Origin: JAKANT01 sp035502095
Lineage (GTDB): Bacteria; Pseudomonadota; Gammaproteobacteria; Burkholderiales; Burkholderiaceae_F
Direction: 5' to 3'
NCBI GenBank assembly: GCA_035502095.1
Contig: DATJUX010000036.1
Coordinates: 130,947-194,946 of the forward strand
DNA length: 64,000 bases
Position 1 is the stretch's first letter. The number at the start of each line of letters is the position of its first letter. This document shows, piece by piece, positions 1 to 6,998 of this stretch. A program made the position numbers and the translations under genes. Below the pieces are notes generated by a model, which was not told the origin of the DNA, did no database searches, and was given only the letters and a program-made list of their open reading frames with translations.

Positions 1-1
1 C

Positions 2-430
2 CTCGATGTCTGGTCAGGCGACGGCGAGGGCGTCTACGACATGCAGAAGGGCCCCGACGCCGGCATGCGCTTGCGTGCGCGATTTTTCACCGACGCCGAC
101 GGCGGCTATCGCTTCTGGTCGATCAAGCCGAATTTTTATCCCGTGCCCGACGATGGTCCGGTCGGCGACATGTTGCGCGCCATGGGGCGCCATCCAAACC
201 GCCCGGGCCACATCCACATGATGGTGTACCGGGACGGTTACGTGCCGCTGACGACACACCTGTTTCCGACCGACAGTCCCTATCTCGACTCCGATGCCGT
301 ATTCGGCGTGCGCGACAGCCTGATCATTCCGTTCGAGCGCCACGAGGGCGGCCGTGCACCCGACGGCCGGATGATGGAGCGGCCCTATCACACGGCCCGC
401 TACGATTTCGTGCTGGCGACAGAGGCGTGA
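2..430 (+). CDS. Intradiol ring-cleavage dioxygenase, C-terminal part (hydroxyquinol/catechol 1,2-dioxygenase type)
   Basis: The gene begins before the window. The open frame runs from base 2 and gives the last 142 residues. Intradiol dioxygenases use non-haem Fe(III), held by two Tyr and two His, to open catechol-type rings between the hydroxyls. The piece shows the start of the catalytic barrel (DVWSGDGEGVYDMQ), the Tyr-containing stretch FWSIKPNFYPVPDDG, and the His ligands in RPGHIHMMV. The FWSIKPNFYPVPDDGPVG wording and the LTTHLFPTDSPYLDSDAVFGV segment resemble hydroxyquinol 1,2-dioxygenases more than plain catechol enzymes. That substrate assignment is an inference, because the N-terminal dimerisation domain is not visible. 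A cytosolic role in aromatic catabolism is expected. The next gene starts 78 bases later on the same strand but looks unrelated. Confidence 0.9.
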   Translation, partial: LDVWSGDGEGVYDMQKGPDAGMRLRARFFTDADGGYRFWSIKPNFYPVPDDGPVGDMLRAMGRHPNRPGHIHMMVYRDGYVPLTTHLFPTDSPYLDSDAVFGVRDSLIIPFERHEGGRAPDGRMMERPYHTARYDFVLATEA

Positions 431-508
431 AGCTCGGGTCGGTTCGGTCGTTACGACCGGCAGTCGACCCGACGCGAAGGCCTCGCAGCAGGACCGTAGA
501 GTGCCGCC

Positions 509-1132
509 ATGGACACTCTTGTTGCCCTCACCGCGGGGGCGCCCGCCGCGGCCGTTCTTCTCGCAACGATCGTCCTCGTAAGCCTGGTCGGCCTGTTCAA
601 GGCGCCCGCACTCATCGCCCGCAACGTGCTGCGGCCTTACGGCCTGGTCGAGCGCGGCGACTACGCGACGCTGGTGACGAGCGGGTTCATCCACGCCGAT
701 CTCGCCCACCTGGTCTTCAATGCCTTCACCTTCTGGGCGTTCGGCTTCAGGCTGGAGCGGCGGATCGGCACGGTCGCGTTGCTCGCGCTCTATATGCTGG
801 GACTTCTTGCCAGCAGCGTTGCCACGTGGCTCATCCATCGGCGCCACCCGGGCTATGCAAGCCTTGGTGCGTCCGGGGCCATTCTCGCGGTCCTGTTCGC
901 TTCGATCGTCGTGTTCCCGGGCTCGTCGATCATCGTGCTGCCCATTCCGGTGCCGATCCCGGCGCCGCTGTTTGCGGTGGGCTATCTCCTTTTCAGTGTG
1001 ATCGGTTCGCAGACCCGTTTGGGACGCGTGAACCACGACGCGCACATTGCCGGCGCCATTGCCGGCCTGGTGTTCATCGCGGTCACCGTGCCGGGCTCGA
1101 TCGGACGGGCGGTCGACGCATTGCTGCGCTGA
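509..1132 (+). CDS. Rhomboid family intramembrane serine protease
   Basis: A 207-residue polytopic membrane protein with about six hydrophobic segments, the size of a minimal bacterial rhomboid. The catalytic Ser is in GASGA (Ser122) and the partner His is in NHDAHIAGAIAG (His179). The HADLAHLVFNAFTFW segment matches the conserved His/Asn-containing second helix that forms the oxyanion site. Rhomboids cut transmembrane substrates inside the inner membrane; the substrate here is unknown. The ATG at 509 was chosen because the first membrane segment follows at once. The gene converges with the ferritin-like gene, with 21 bases between the two stops. Confidence 0.9.
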   Translation: MDTLVALTAGAPAAAVLLATIVLVSLVGLFKAPALIARNVLRPYGLVERGDYATLVTSGFIHADLAHLVFNAFTFWAFGFRLERRIGTVALLALYMLGLLASSVATWLIHRRHPGYASLGASGAILAVLFASIVVFPGSSIIVLPIPVPIPAPLFAVGYLLFSVIGSQTRLGRVNHDAHIAGAIAGLVFIAVTVPGSIGRAVDALLR

Positions 1133-1153
1133 GGTCCGACCGGCGCGACGGCC

Positions 1154-2395
1154 TCACATGAAGTTGCGCGTGTGCAGCGCTGCGAGGCGCTTTGCCTCGT
1201 CCTGCTCGAACCCCAGCCGTTTCATTCGCATCTGGCGCCCGCCGGCCATGTCTTCCTTCAACGCCTGCACCTTCTCGAACCCCTCGGCGATCCGGCGGAT
1301 CGACCAGCCACCGGCGGCCAGCAGCACCAGCGCGTCGAACACCTCTTCGTTGAGGCCCGAGGTCTGCGCGAGCGCGTCGTAGCGGCTCTCCACCGCCAGC
1401 GCGAGGCGGCCGCGCAACCCGGGGTCGTGCTGGAGCTGGTATTCGAGGTGCGCCATGCCGAACGCGACGTGGCGCGCCTCGTCGCGTGCGGTGAGCCGGG
1501 CGACCTGTCGCGTCACCGGATCGGGTGCGTGTTCCTGCAAGAAGCGCAGCAGGCTTACGAAGGTGCCCTCGCCCAGCACCGAAAGCAGGAACGAGGCGAT
1601 CGCGAACTCGCCCTCCTCGAACAGGGTCTTCAGCGACGCCTGGCCGCCGACGGTCGATACGCCCATGCGCAGGCGCTTGAGCCGCGCGCGGCGCGTGAAC
1701 ACCTCGACATGGCGCGCCTCGTCGGCGATCTGGAGCGCCAGGAGTTGAGTTACTTCGCGGAAGTGCGGATGCACCTGGCCGAGAAAGCGCGCCGGCACCA
1801 GCAATGCCGCGTTCTCGTTCTCGATCAGGTAGGTCATCACCTGCACCACCGCGTCTTCCACCTCGTCGGGCAGCTCGAAGGGTTGCGTCCAGTCGATCGC
1901 CTCGTCCGGGTTCCACTGCTGGGCCTGCGCCTGCGCATACAGGTGCGCGATGTCGTCGGCCCAGATCGCGCGCTTGACATCGAGGGCGAAGCCGAAGTCG
2001 GGACCGCCCGCCTCGACCAGCGCACCGCGCGCGGCCAACCCCCACGCGGGTGCGGCATGTTCGGCGACATCGTCGGCCCGCGGCGACACCCCGGTCTGCC
2101 CGCCCGCGCGTTCCGCGCCCTGCCAGCGGTTTGCCTGCGCGTCGCCGGGTGTGATCCAGGCGAGCCCGGGGGTCTCGGCCGAGATCTCTACGCGATGGCC
2201 CTGCGCGCGGCACCAGCCGAGCAGGTGCACGCCGAAGTCGGGCGCGCGGCTGCGCACGGCGAGGCGGCTCCCCGGCGCCACGTCGCGCAGCGCGTGCTTG
2301 ATCAGCAGGTGCGCGCCGCGCTCGAAGCCGACATCCTCAATATCGATACTCGGGTTCAACGATCGCCCCTTGGGCGTCGTAGAAACGCGCCACAT
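1154..2395 (-). CDS. TusA-like domain fused to ferritin-like di-iron domain
   Basis: A 413-residue soluble protein. Residues about 15-75 look like a TusA/SirA-type alpha-beta fold, but the Cys-Pro active-site motif of sulfur carriers is missing. Residues about 140-410 are a helical ferritin-like domain with two ExxH motifs (EARH at 226-229 and 306-309, the second in DEARHVAFG), plus Glu-rich helices that could complete a di-iron site. Related ferritin-like proteins include N-oxygenases and uncharacterised oxidoreductases; the reaction is not known. The ATG at 2395 overlaps the upstream gene by 59 bases. A TTG at 2359, preceded by AAGGGG, would shorten the overlap to 23 bases and is a credible alternative start. 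It is the last gene of a leftward set with the PhnD-like protein and the acyl-CoA dehydrogenase, so translational coupling is likely. Confidence 0.75.
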   Translation of the reverse strand: MWRVSTTPKGRSLNPSIDIEDVGFERGAHLLIKHALRDVAPGSRLAVRSRAPDFGVHLLGWCRAQGHRVEISAETPGLAWITPGDAQANRWQGAERAGGQTGVSPRADDVAEHAAPAWGLAARGALVEAGGPDFGFALDVKRAIWADDIAHLYAQAQAQQWNPDEAIDWTQPFELPDEVEDAVVQVMTYLIENENAALLVPARFLGQVHPHFREVTQLLALQIADEARHVEVFTRRARLKRLRMGVSTVGGQASLKTLFEEGEFAIASFLLSVLGEGTFVSLLRFLQEHAPDPVTRQVARLTARDEARHVAFGMAHLEYQLQHDPGLRGRLALAVESRYDALAQTSGLNEEVFDALVLLAAGGWSIRRIAEGFEKVQALKEDMAGGRQMRMKRLGFEQDEAKRLAALHTRNFM

Positions 2396-3197
2396 CGACG
2401 GCCTTCTCGAGCAGTGCGTAGCCGCTGGTGCGGCCCTGCTTCCACGCCTTCAGCCCTTCGAGGTCGAGCAGCGGGCGCACCGTGGCATCGGCATAGCTCA
2501 TGGAGAGCAGCAGACGGTGTAACTGCTCGATCCGCTCGCCCGGCGCGCGCGCCGTGACGGTGAAGTTGCAGTGGTCGTACGGCGGCGTCTGCGCGAGCAC
2601 GCGCGTGCGGCCGGCGGGCAGCGTGCCTTCGCTCACGAACAGCAGGTGATTGCCGTCGATCATGCACGCCGCGTCGACCTCGCCCGCCATCAGGGCCAGC
2701 GCGGCATCGCGCTCGCCGCCGATGTGGTCGCCGTGCTTGCCGCCGAGCACGTCGAAGCGCCGCACCGTGAAGTCGGCGCTGGGCTGCAGACCGCGTTCGC
2801 GCAGGAAGTTCAGCGGGATCAGGGTTGCCTGCGGCGAGTCGATCGCGCCGACGCCGACCCGCCGGCCTTTCAGGTCCGCTACGGTCTTGATCGCCGAGTC
2901 GGTGCGCACGACGACCACCGAAGTCAGGTCGCAGTCGGTGTCGCGCATCGCGAGCGCACGCACGGGCTCGCCGCGCGCCCGTCCGATGCGCTCGGCGCGG
3001 ATCCACGCAAGCGGCGAGTTCCACGCCACGTCGATGGCACCGTCGAACAACGCCTGCACCTGGCGCTCGTAGTTCGAGAACAGCACGTAGTCGAAGGCAA
3101 GCCCGTGGCCCGCGAAGTACTCCTTGAAGCCGTCCCAGATCGTCACGACCTTGGGCGCGTACGCGACGGCGCCCATCACCAGCGTCTTGTCGACCAT
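2337..3197 (-). CDS. PhnD-like substrate-binding protein without signal peptide
   Basis: A 286-residue periplasmic-binding-protein fold of the phosphate/phosphonate (PhnD) type. Family features seen are a two-lobe layout, the hinge stretch VADLKGRRVGVGAIDSPQ, and the ligand-pocket segments FDGAIDVAWNSPLAW and GEVDAACMIDGNH. The chosen ATG (3197) has GGGAG about nine bases upstream and gives MVDKTLVMG, which has no signal peptide or lipobox. The protein therefore probably stays in the cytosol. No ABC permease or ATPase for it lies nearby. It may act as a sensor or ligand carrier for the neighbouring enzymes rather than in transport; this is an inference. It sits 19 bases downstream of the acyl-CoA dehydrogenase gene and overlaps the ferritin-like gene, so the three are probably co-transcribed. 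Confidence 0.75.
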   Translation of the reverse strand: MVDKTLVMGAVAYAPKVVTIWDGFKEYFAGHGLAFDYVLFSNYERQVQALFDGAIDVAWNSPLAWIRAERIGRARGEPVRALAMRDTDCDLTSVVVVRTDSAIKTVADLKGRRVGVGAIDSPQATLIPLNFLRERGLQPSADFTVRRFDVLGGKHGDHIGGERDAALALMAGEVDAACMIDGNHLLFVSEGTLPAGRTRVLAQTPPYDHCNFTVTARAPGERIEQLHRLLLSMSYADATVRPLLDLEGLKAWKQGRTSGYALLEKAVDVARFYDAQGAIVEPEYRY

Positions 3198-3216
3198 GTC
3201 GTTGCGCTCCCGCCGG

Positions 3217-4341
3217 TCAGAACAGCGGCAGCCCGCAGACCGCCTTGCCGATGAAGTCGTAGAGCACATCGGAGGTCGGCGCCATCACCGAGGCCGCGCG
3301 TGCGTCGCGAAAGTGGCGTTCGATGCCTACGTCCTTGCGGAAAGCCGCGCCGCCGCACACGCGCATCGCGGTGTCGGTGATCTCGAGCGCGGCCTCGGCG
3401 GCAGCGGCCTTGACCTCCAGGACACGCAACATCGCGTCGGCGCGATTGGACTGCAGCGCGGCCAGCGTGTCGTCGCGCAGCGTACGCGCCGCATCGAGCT
3501 TGATCCGCGCCTTGGCGAGGTAGGCGCGGATCGTCGGCAAGTCGGCCAGCGACTGCCCGAGGTGCTGGAACCTGGTCTGCGCCACGTGGGCCGCCGCTTT
3601 TTGCAGCGCCGATTCGGCGATGCCGAGCGACGCGCTGGCGTTGAGCATCTGAAAAATCGGCAGCACCACGCCCATCATCACGTCGAAGCCGCCGCCGTCG
3701 GCGCCGAGGCGATCGGCCTCGCTGACCTTCACGCGCGCGCCCTTCACCGGCGACGATGCGTTGCCGCGCATGCCCAAGCCGTCGAAGGGCGCCACCGTCG
3801 ATACGCCCGCTGCCTTGGCCGGCACCAGCCAGATCGTGCTGGCACCCGCGGCGCTCACCGGCTTGCTGGACCACACGTAGGAGTCCGCCTCGCCGGCCGA
3901 CGTGATCCAGCTCTTCATGCCGTCGAGCACGATGCCGCCGTCGACCGCGACCGCCGTCCCCACCGGTGCCCAGAAATGGCTGCGCGATCCCGCTTCGGAG
4001 AATGCGAGCGTCGTCACGTGCCGGCCCGCGGCGATCGCCTTGCGCACGTCCGCGCGACCGAACTTCTCGATCACGGCCGTGCCGCAGTAGTGCATGCCGA
4101 CCACCATCGCCGTCGAACCGCAGGCCGCGGCGATGTCCTCGACCACGACCGCGGCGGCACGCATGTCTCCGCCGATGCCGCCCACCTCCTTGGCGCTGAT
4201 CAAGCCGAGCAGGCCCGCCTGCGCCAGCGCGTCGAGGTTGCCGCGGGGATACCTCGCGTCCTTGTCGACCTCCGCCGCGGAGGGCGCGATGACGTCGGCG
4301 ACGACGCGGTTCGAGCGTTGCTGATAGGTTGCTGTATCCAT
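3217..4341 (-). CDS. Acyl-CoA dehydrogenase family flavoprotein
   Basis: A 374-residue protein with the acyl-CoA dehydrogenase layout: N-terminal helical domain, central beta domain with the FAD-contact segment TLAFSEAGSRSHFW, and a C-terminal four-helix domain ending in VCGGAAFRKDVGIERHFRDAR. Some members of this superfamily (DszC or SfnB type) are flavin-dependent monooxygenases rather than dehydrogenases, and I cannot see a clear catalytic Glu to decide. It leads the set that continues into the PhnD-like and ferritin-like genes. The start is uncertain: the ATG at 4341 gives MDTATYQQ, while an ATG at 4359 adds six residues. The upstream gene on the same strand is the SelW-like gene, 195 bases away. 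Confidence 0.85.
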   Translation of the reverse strand: MDTATYQQRSNRVVADVIAPSAAEVDKDARYPRGNLDALAQAGLLGLISAKEVGGIGGDMRAAAVVVEDIAAACGSTAMVVGMHYCGTAVIEKFGRADVRKAIAAGRHVTTLAFSEAGSRSHFWAPVGTAVAVDGGIVLDGMKSWITSAGEADSYVWSSKPVSAAGASTIWLVPAKAAGVSTVAPFDGLGMRGNASSPVKGARVKVSEADRLGADGGGFDVMMGVVLPIFQMLNASASLGIAESALQKAAAHVAQTRFQHLGQSLADLPTIRAYLAKARIKLDAARTLRDDTLAALQSNRADAMLRVLEVKAAAAEAALEITDTAMRVCGGAAFRKDVGIERHFRDARAASVMAPTSDVLYDFIGKAVCGLPLF

Positions 4342-4536
4342 GATGGGACCGTGCTCCATGCCTGCTGGTCGGCCGGCCAGTCTATGGCGGGGATGATATT
4401 CAAGCAGTCCGTTGAATGCGCGACGAGCGACCGGGAACGAGAAATCTCGTCGACGCGAAGGACCGGGATCCCCGTCGCGCTCGCTCCCCGGGATCACAGT
4501 CGATAACTGCCGCTTCCGATCCGTCGTGACAGTCGA

Positions 4537-4746
4537 CTAGATCGCCGCCAGATCGGCTTCCGACGGGAACCTGCCGGTTCCGTATCGCGAGTACACGACC
4601 TTGCCGTCGACGATGACGTCGAACTGGCCGGAGCGCCCGGGTTGTATGTCCACGGGACCCCGGCCTCGAGTCTCAAACCACGCCTTCACACGGAGGGCTT
4701 CGGGTTTGTAGCCTCAGGCGCTGCAGTAATGGATGACGATTGCCAT
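4537..4746 (-). CDS. SelW/Rdx-family selenoprotein, TGA (4714-4716) read as selenocysteine
   Basis: Read leftward from the ATG at 4746, the frame gives 69 residues ending at TAG (4537-4539), with one in-frame TGA at codon 11. The start reads MAIVIHYCSA, then TGA, then GYKPEALRVKAWFE, so the TGA falls at the U of a CxxU redox motif (Cys8-x-x-Sec11). The rest follows the Rdx/SelW thioredoxin-like family: VDIQPGRSGQFDVIVDG, then VVYSRYGTGRFPSEADL. Family length is about 70-95 residues, so the protein is complete if TGA is translated. SelW-like proteins are small cytosolic redox proteins; the partner is unknown. A hairpin of bacterial SECIS type follows the TGA. No sel genes lie in the window. 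The alternative is a Cys codon mutated to TGA. Confidence 0.72.
4675..4707 (-). promoter_or_regulatory. Candidate bacterial SECIS hairpin in the SelW-like gene
   Basis: Hand-folded from the RNA just downstream of the in-frame UGA. The lower stem AAACC/GGUUU (bases +7 to +11 with +35 to +39 after the UGA) encloses an internal loop. The upper stem is GCC/GGC (+16 to +18 with +30 to +32), followed by a C-A mismatch, then U-A and C-G pairs closing a five-base apical loop CGUGU. The loop begins about 21 bases after the UGA and has G at its second position, which fits the published bacterial SECIS pattern (distance 16-37 bases, G among the first two loop bases). No folding energy was computed. Confidence 0.5.
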
Positions 4747-4871
4747 GGCAGGATGAAGGTCTGTCGAACCGCGTCGATGATCGGGTGAGCGCTGCTCCTC
4801 GGCATTCTGGACCTTGTCGCCCGCCGTCTGCAAATGACCGTCGCTGCGCGATGGCGCCGCTTGACCAACCA

Positions 4872-4887
4872 ATAACCATACGGTTAT
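4872..4887. promoter_or_regulatory. ArsR-family operator, perfect dyad ATAACC-ATAC-GGTTAT
   Basis: Six-base arms (ATAACC and GGTTAT) around ATAC, ending nine bases before the ATG of the ArsR-type gene and AT-rich compared with its surroundings. ArsR-family repressors bind such dyads over their own promoters. Autoregulation of the 4897-6034 operon is the natural inference. Confidence 0.65.
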
Positions 4888-4896
4888 ATTTCAAGC

Positions 4897-5220
4897 ATGC
4901 GTGCGACACCCGACGGAGTCTTCAAGGCGCTCGCGGATCCCACGCGCCGCGCGATCTTCGAGCGCCTGATGCGAAACGGCGAGCAGACGGTGGGTGCCCT
5001 GACCGACGAGTCCGGCGTGTCGCAACCGATGGTTTCCAAGCACCTCGGCGTGCTCAGACTGGCCGGGCTCGTGCGCGATCGTCCCGAAGGCCGGTCCGTG
5101 CACTACCGCGCCGATCCATCCGCGCTCGCCCCGATGCTCGAGTGGATGAAGACGTACGCCACGTTCTGGCGCGGCCGCTTCGACCGACTCGAAAACCTCC
5201 TGAACAGGATGGACCAATGA
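4897..5220 (+). CDS. ArsR-family winged helix-turn-helix repressor
   Basis: A 107-residue DNA-binding protein. It starts with the family signature FKALADPTRRAIFERL, followed by the recognition-helix region ESGVSQPMVSKHLGVLRLAGLV and the wing GRSVHYRAD. There are no Cys metal-binding motifs, so it belongs to the non-metal group usually linked to SRPBCC genes. It is first in a tight three-gene operon: its TGA overlaps the next ATG by four bases (ATGA at 5217). The dyad upstream is its likely own operator. The effector is unknown. Confidence 0.92.
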   Translation: MRATPDGVFKALADPTRRAIFERLMRNGEQTVGALTDESGVSQPMVSKHLGVLRLAGLVRDRPEGRSVHYRADPSALAPMLEWMKTYATFWRGRFDRLENLLNRMDQ

Positions 5221-5639
5221 ACGGACCCATCACGACACGTTCCGTCATCGTCGAACGGCAGTTGCCGCATCCGGCGGAAAAGGTCTGGCTAGCACTCACG
5301 CAGGGCCCGCTGATCGAAGAGTGGCTGATGAAGAACGACTTCCGGCCGGTCGTCGGTCACAAATTCACCTTCCGTTCCGAGCCGATGCCGCAATGGGACG
5401 GCGTGATCGACGGCGAGGTGACCGAAGTGCAATCGCACACGCGGTTGTCGTACACATGGAGCGCGTCGGGCTTGAAAAGCGTCGTCACCTGGACCTTGAC
5501 GCCGGTCGAGGGCGGCACGCACCTGCGCATGGAGCAGTCCGGCTTCCGTCCCGATCAGGAAGCGAACTACCGCGGTGCGACCTACGGTTGGCAGCGCTTC
5601 ATCAGCAACCTGGAGCGCGTGCTCGGAGAACGGGCATGA
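5217..5639 (+). CDS. SRPBCC (AHSA1-like) domain protein
   Basis: A 140-residue protein of the START/Bet v1-like superfamily, AHSA1 branch. Typical pieces are an N-terminal VIVERQLPHPAEKVWLALT, a central GEVTEVQSHTRLSYTW, and the C-terminal long helix after GGTHLRMEQSGF. Members bind hydrophobic ligands in a deep pocket or act in stress adaptation; the ligand here is unknown. The pairing of an ArsR-type repressor with an SRPBCC gene is very common, which suggests that the SRPBCC protein works in the response governed by the repressor. Four-base overlaps at both ends (5217 and 5636) point to coupled translation. Confidence 0.9.
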   Translation: MNGPITTRSVIVERQLPHPAEKVWLALTQGPLIEEWLMKNDFRPVVGHKFTFRSEPMPQWDGVIDGEVTEVQSHTRLSYTWSASGLKSVVTWTLTPVEGGTHLRMEQSGFRPDQEANYRGATYGWQRFISNLERVLGERA

Positions 5640-6034
5640 AGAAAGGCGCGTCGCAGGACGCCAAGTCTCCGTCCGAACTGATCGACGCGCGCATCCGGGA
5701 ACTGGGAGACTGGCGCGGCGAGATGCTCGGCCGCCTCCGTGCCCTGGTGAAGGACGTCGATCCCGAGGTCGTCGAGGCCTGGAAGTGGCGCGGAGTCCCG
5801 GTATGGGAGCACGATGGAATCGTCTGCACCGGCGAGACCTACAAGAACGTCGTGAAGATGACCTTCGCCAAAGGTGCGGCCCTGCAGGACCCCTCGGGCC
5901 TCTTCAACTCGAGTCTCGACGGGAACACCCGGCGTGCGATCGACTTCCACGAGGGCGAGAAGATAGACGAGAAGGCGTTGAAGACCCTCCTGCGTGCCGC
6001 CGTGACGCTGAACAGGTCCAAGCGCAAAGGGTGA
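5636..6034 (+). CDS. DUF1801 (YdhG-like) protein
   Basis: A 132-residue cytosolic protein of the DUF1801 family. Conserved features are an N-terminal helix with SPSELIDARIRELGDWRGEML, the segment VVEAWKWRGVPVWEHDGIVC, and the KNVVKMTFAKGAAL strand-turn followed by LFNSSLDGN. The function of the family is not established. It is the third gene of the ArsR-SRPBCC operon, overlapping the preceding stop by four bases. The same trio recurs in many bacteria, so a shared stress or detoxification role is plausible but unproven. Confidence 0.88.
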   Translation: MKKGASQDAKSPSELIDARIRELGDWRGEMLGRLRALVKDVDPEVVEAWKWRGVPVWEHDGIVCTGETYKNVVKMTFAKGAALQDPSGLFNSSLDGNTRRAIDFHEGEKIDEKALKTLLRAAVTLNRSKRKG

Positions 6035-6203
6035 CGAATGCCTGGCGCGGTCCGCTCGATAAGCTGCCCGAACGTCGTTGGAAAGGCGCACATGCGCCCT
6101 TCGTTCCGGTTACGACGGGACATCGCAGGCCGGATGTCGAGCATATTCGCCCGCGGCTGCATCGAGGCAGCCCGCCGAGGACGCATCGTCGCCCGCACAC
6201 CAG

Positions 6204-6699
6204 CTAGACGGCTCCGTCTCCCTGCTGGCTCTCCCGCCAGACCGCGCGCAGGAACTTCAGCTCGGCTTTCGTGTACGGCGTCGTCCAATAGCTGTTCAGA
6301 TCGTTGGCCCCGATCCTGCCGTCGTCGATCAGCGCGATCCGGATGTCCTCCATCACCTGCGCCTGCCGTTCGGCGTTCATCGTTGCGAACGACGCGCCGC
6401 TTGCGAGCGCCGTGCGCCAGTCGTAGGCATTGCTGCGATTGCCGGTCGTGAGCGCGAACCAAAGGTTGGCCCACAGGGCGTTGCCGATGTAGTCCGCACC
6501 GCCGTTCTGTCCTTGCCAGACGTGGCCCACTTCGTGGCTGAGCGTCACGAGCCCTTGGAAGGTCAGGGTGCCGTCCGGGTTGAAGTCGCCGGCGTGCATG
6601 TACACGGTGTTGCCGACCGTATGCTCTGGCGAGCAGTTCGTTGACGCCTCCGCCTGCCTTGACGCGGATCAGGTCGTAGTCGATCGAATCGCCATACAC
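6204..6699 (-). pseudogene. Frameshifted HExxH metalloprotease-like (DUF4157/Vgr-related) gene
   Basis: Two leftward frames join to one protein. The first, from 6699, reads YGDSIDYDLIRVKAGGG then VNELLA. The second continues EHTVGNTVYMHAGDFNPDG, then LVTLSHEVGHVWQGQNGG to the stop at 6204. The HEVGH zinc motif with the preceding short beta region resembles DUF4157/Vgr-related proteins. The switch lies near 6628, where removing one A would join the frames. Upstream there is an in-frame TAG at 6721, so the N-terminal region may also be lost. The downstream frame alone encodes 133 residues that keep the zinc motif. Confidence 0.65.
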
Positions 6700-6998
6700 C
6701 TGTCCTAGCTGGGAAGCGTCCTAGAGACCGCAACAGGCCGCCGGCGTCCCATGCGAGCGGTGTTCGACGCGAAAATCGGGTACTGGGCGGCGCAATCCAG
6801 GTGGCAGCGCCTAGAAATGCTCCGCACCGGGGTGGGAACCGGACGTGCGTGAATCTTCCGTGGGGGCTCAGCGCGCGCGGCGCCGATGGCAAAGAGAAAC
6901 GGAGGTGCGCCGTTCTCGCCGAGAGCGGCGCACGCGCGCCACGAACGCGGCGCCAGCGCGACGATGCAGGCGACCGGCGTCGGCCGGATCGCCGGTAC
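6700..6998. other. No gene recognised between the metalloprotease remnant and the TonB-like gene
   Basis: The frames here are compositional shadows. The leftward frame that would extend the metalloprotease remnant is closed by TAG at 6721. I see no conserved motif, terminator or RNA. Confidence 0.5.

Noticed and set aside
4494..4676. A 60-codon leftward frame overlapping the SelW-like gene
   Set aside because: The product is Ser/Arg-rich low-complexity sequence in a different frame, while the SelW-like reading has family similarity along its whole length.
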